Part shown: one piece after another, positions 4,938-5,026 of the stretch
Numbering within the stretch: position 1 is the stretch's first letter
Layout: each line of letters starts with the position of its first letter
NCBI GenBank assembly: GCA_029210545.1
Contig: JARGFV010000153.1
Coordinates: 1 to 5,026 of the forward strand
DNA length: 5,026 nucleotides
Reading direction: 5' to 3'
Source of the DNA: a bacterium
GTDB lineage: Bacteria > BMS3Abin14
Translations under genes and position numbers: made by a program
The notes under the pieces: model-generated
What the model saw: the letters and a program-made list of their open reading frames with translations, nothing else
The model's database searches: none
What the model was told of the DNA's origin: nothing

Positions 4938-4990
4938 TCCTCCCCCTGCTGAGGGGGGAGGATCCGCCGTCGCTCAAGCTATGGCGGGAC
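4938..4990. repeat. Non-coding double hairpin repeat at the right edge
   Basis: TCCTCCCCC (4938-4946) pairs with GGGGGAGGA (4954-4962) around a 7-nt loop, and directly next to it CCGCC (4964-4968) pairs with GGCGG (4983-4987). The outer bases CCCCTCA (4909-4915) and TGAGGGG (5020-5026, the end of the window) form a further 7-bp inverted pair. No convincing gene is seen in 4812-5026. The CCGCC-GGCGG unit resembles short interspersed repeats I recall from many environmental bacterial genomes; this is recollection only. Confidence 0.55.
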
Positions 4991-5026
4991 AAGTCAGAGG
5001 TGGGGGTGAAAGTGATTTTTGAGGGG

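Overview
The window is GC-rich chromosomal DNA carrying five protein genes in three transcription units, framed by short repeats and hairpins. The gene set and repeat style (interspersed GGACTTTT-GCGAGTCC hairpins, a PilZ protein, a GltD-type iron-sulfur flavoprotein, a short NadA) suggest a Desulfobacterota/deltaproteobacterium-like or related anaerobic bacterium. This is inference from gene and repeat style only; no taxonomic marker is present. I see no phage, transposase, CRISPR, rRNA or tRNA. Most of the window is ordinary housekeeping DNA.

Layout: positions 1-329 hold no gene. They contain a dense chain of perfect hairpins and an inverted pair of a 41-bp element (79-119 and 242-282, 37/41 matching), each copy built around the same 18-bp GC palindrome. 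A short AT-rich island lies between the copies. nadA (quinolinate synthase, 330-1250, +) follows with a good ribosome binding site. A terminator that reads in both directions (1339-1368) separates it from the convergent pair pilZ-moaC. On the minus strand, a small PilZ-domain gene (best start GTG at 2253) runs into moaC (TTG start at 1904) with a 4-nt gap, and a perfect hairpin overlaps the moaC stop codon. A divergent intergenic region (2254-2439) carries a strong sigma-70-like promoter facing right (TTGACT-17-TATATT) and a weaker candidate facing left. The right-hand unit is a yjbQ/UPF0047 gene (2440-2865) overlapping by ATGA a 649-residue flavoprotein gene (2862-4811), closed by a strong intrinsic terminator (4840-4870). 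The last 150 bases are non-coding and contain hairpin repeats.

Functionally, nadA (NAD synthesis) and moaC (molybdopterin synthesis) are single pathway genes away from their usual partners. The most unusual gene is the flavoprotein: a two-CxxC zinc-ribbon-like head and TM2-like membrane segments are joined to a glutamate-synthase-small-subunit (GltD/NfnB/DPD-like) FAD/NAD(P)H/4Fe-4S module. This suggests a membrane-tethered NAD(P)H-dependent electron-transfer protein whose partner is not in the window.
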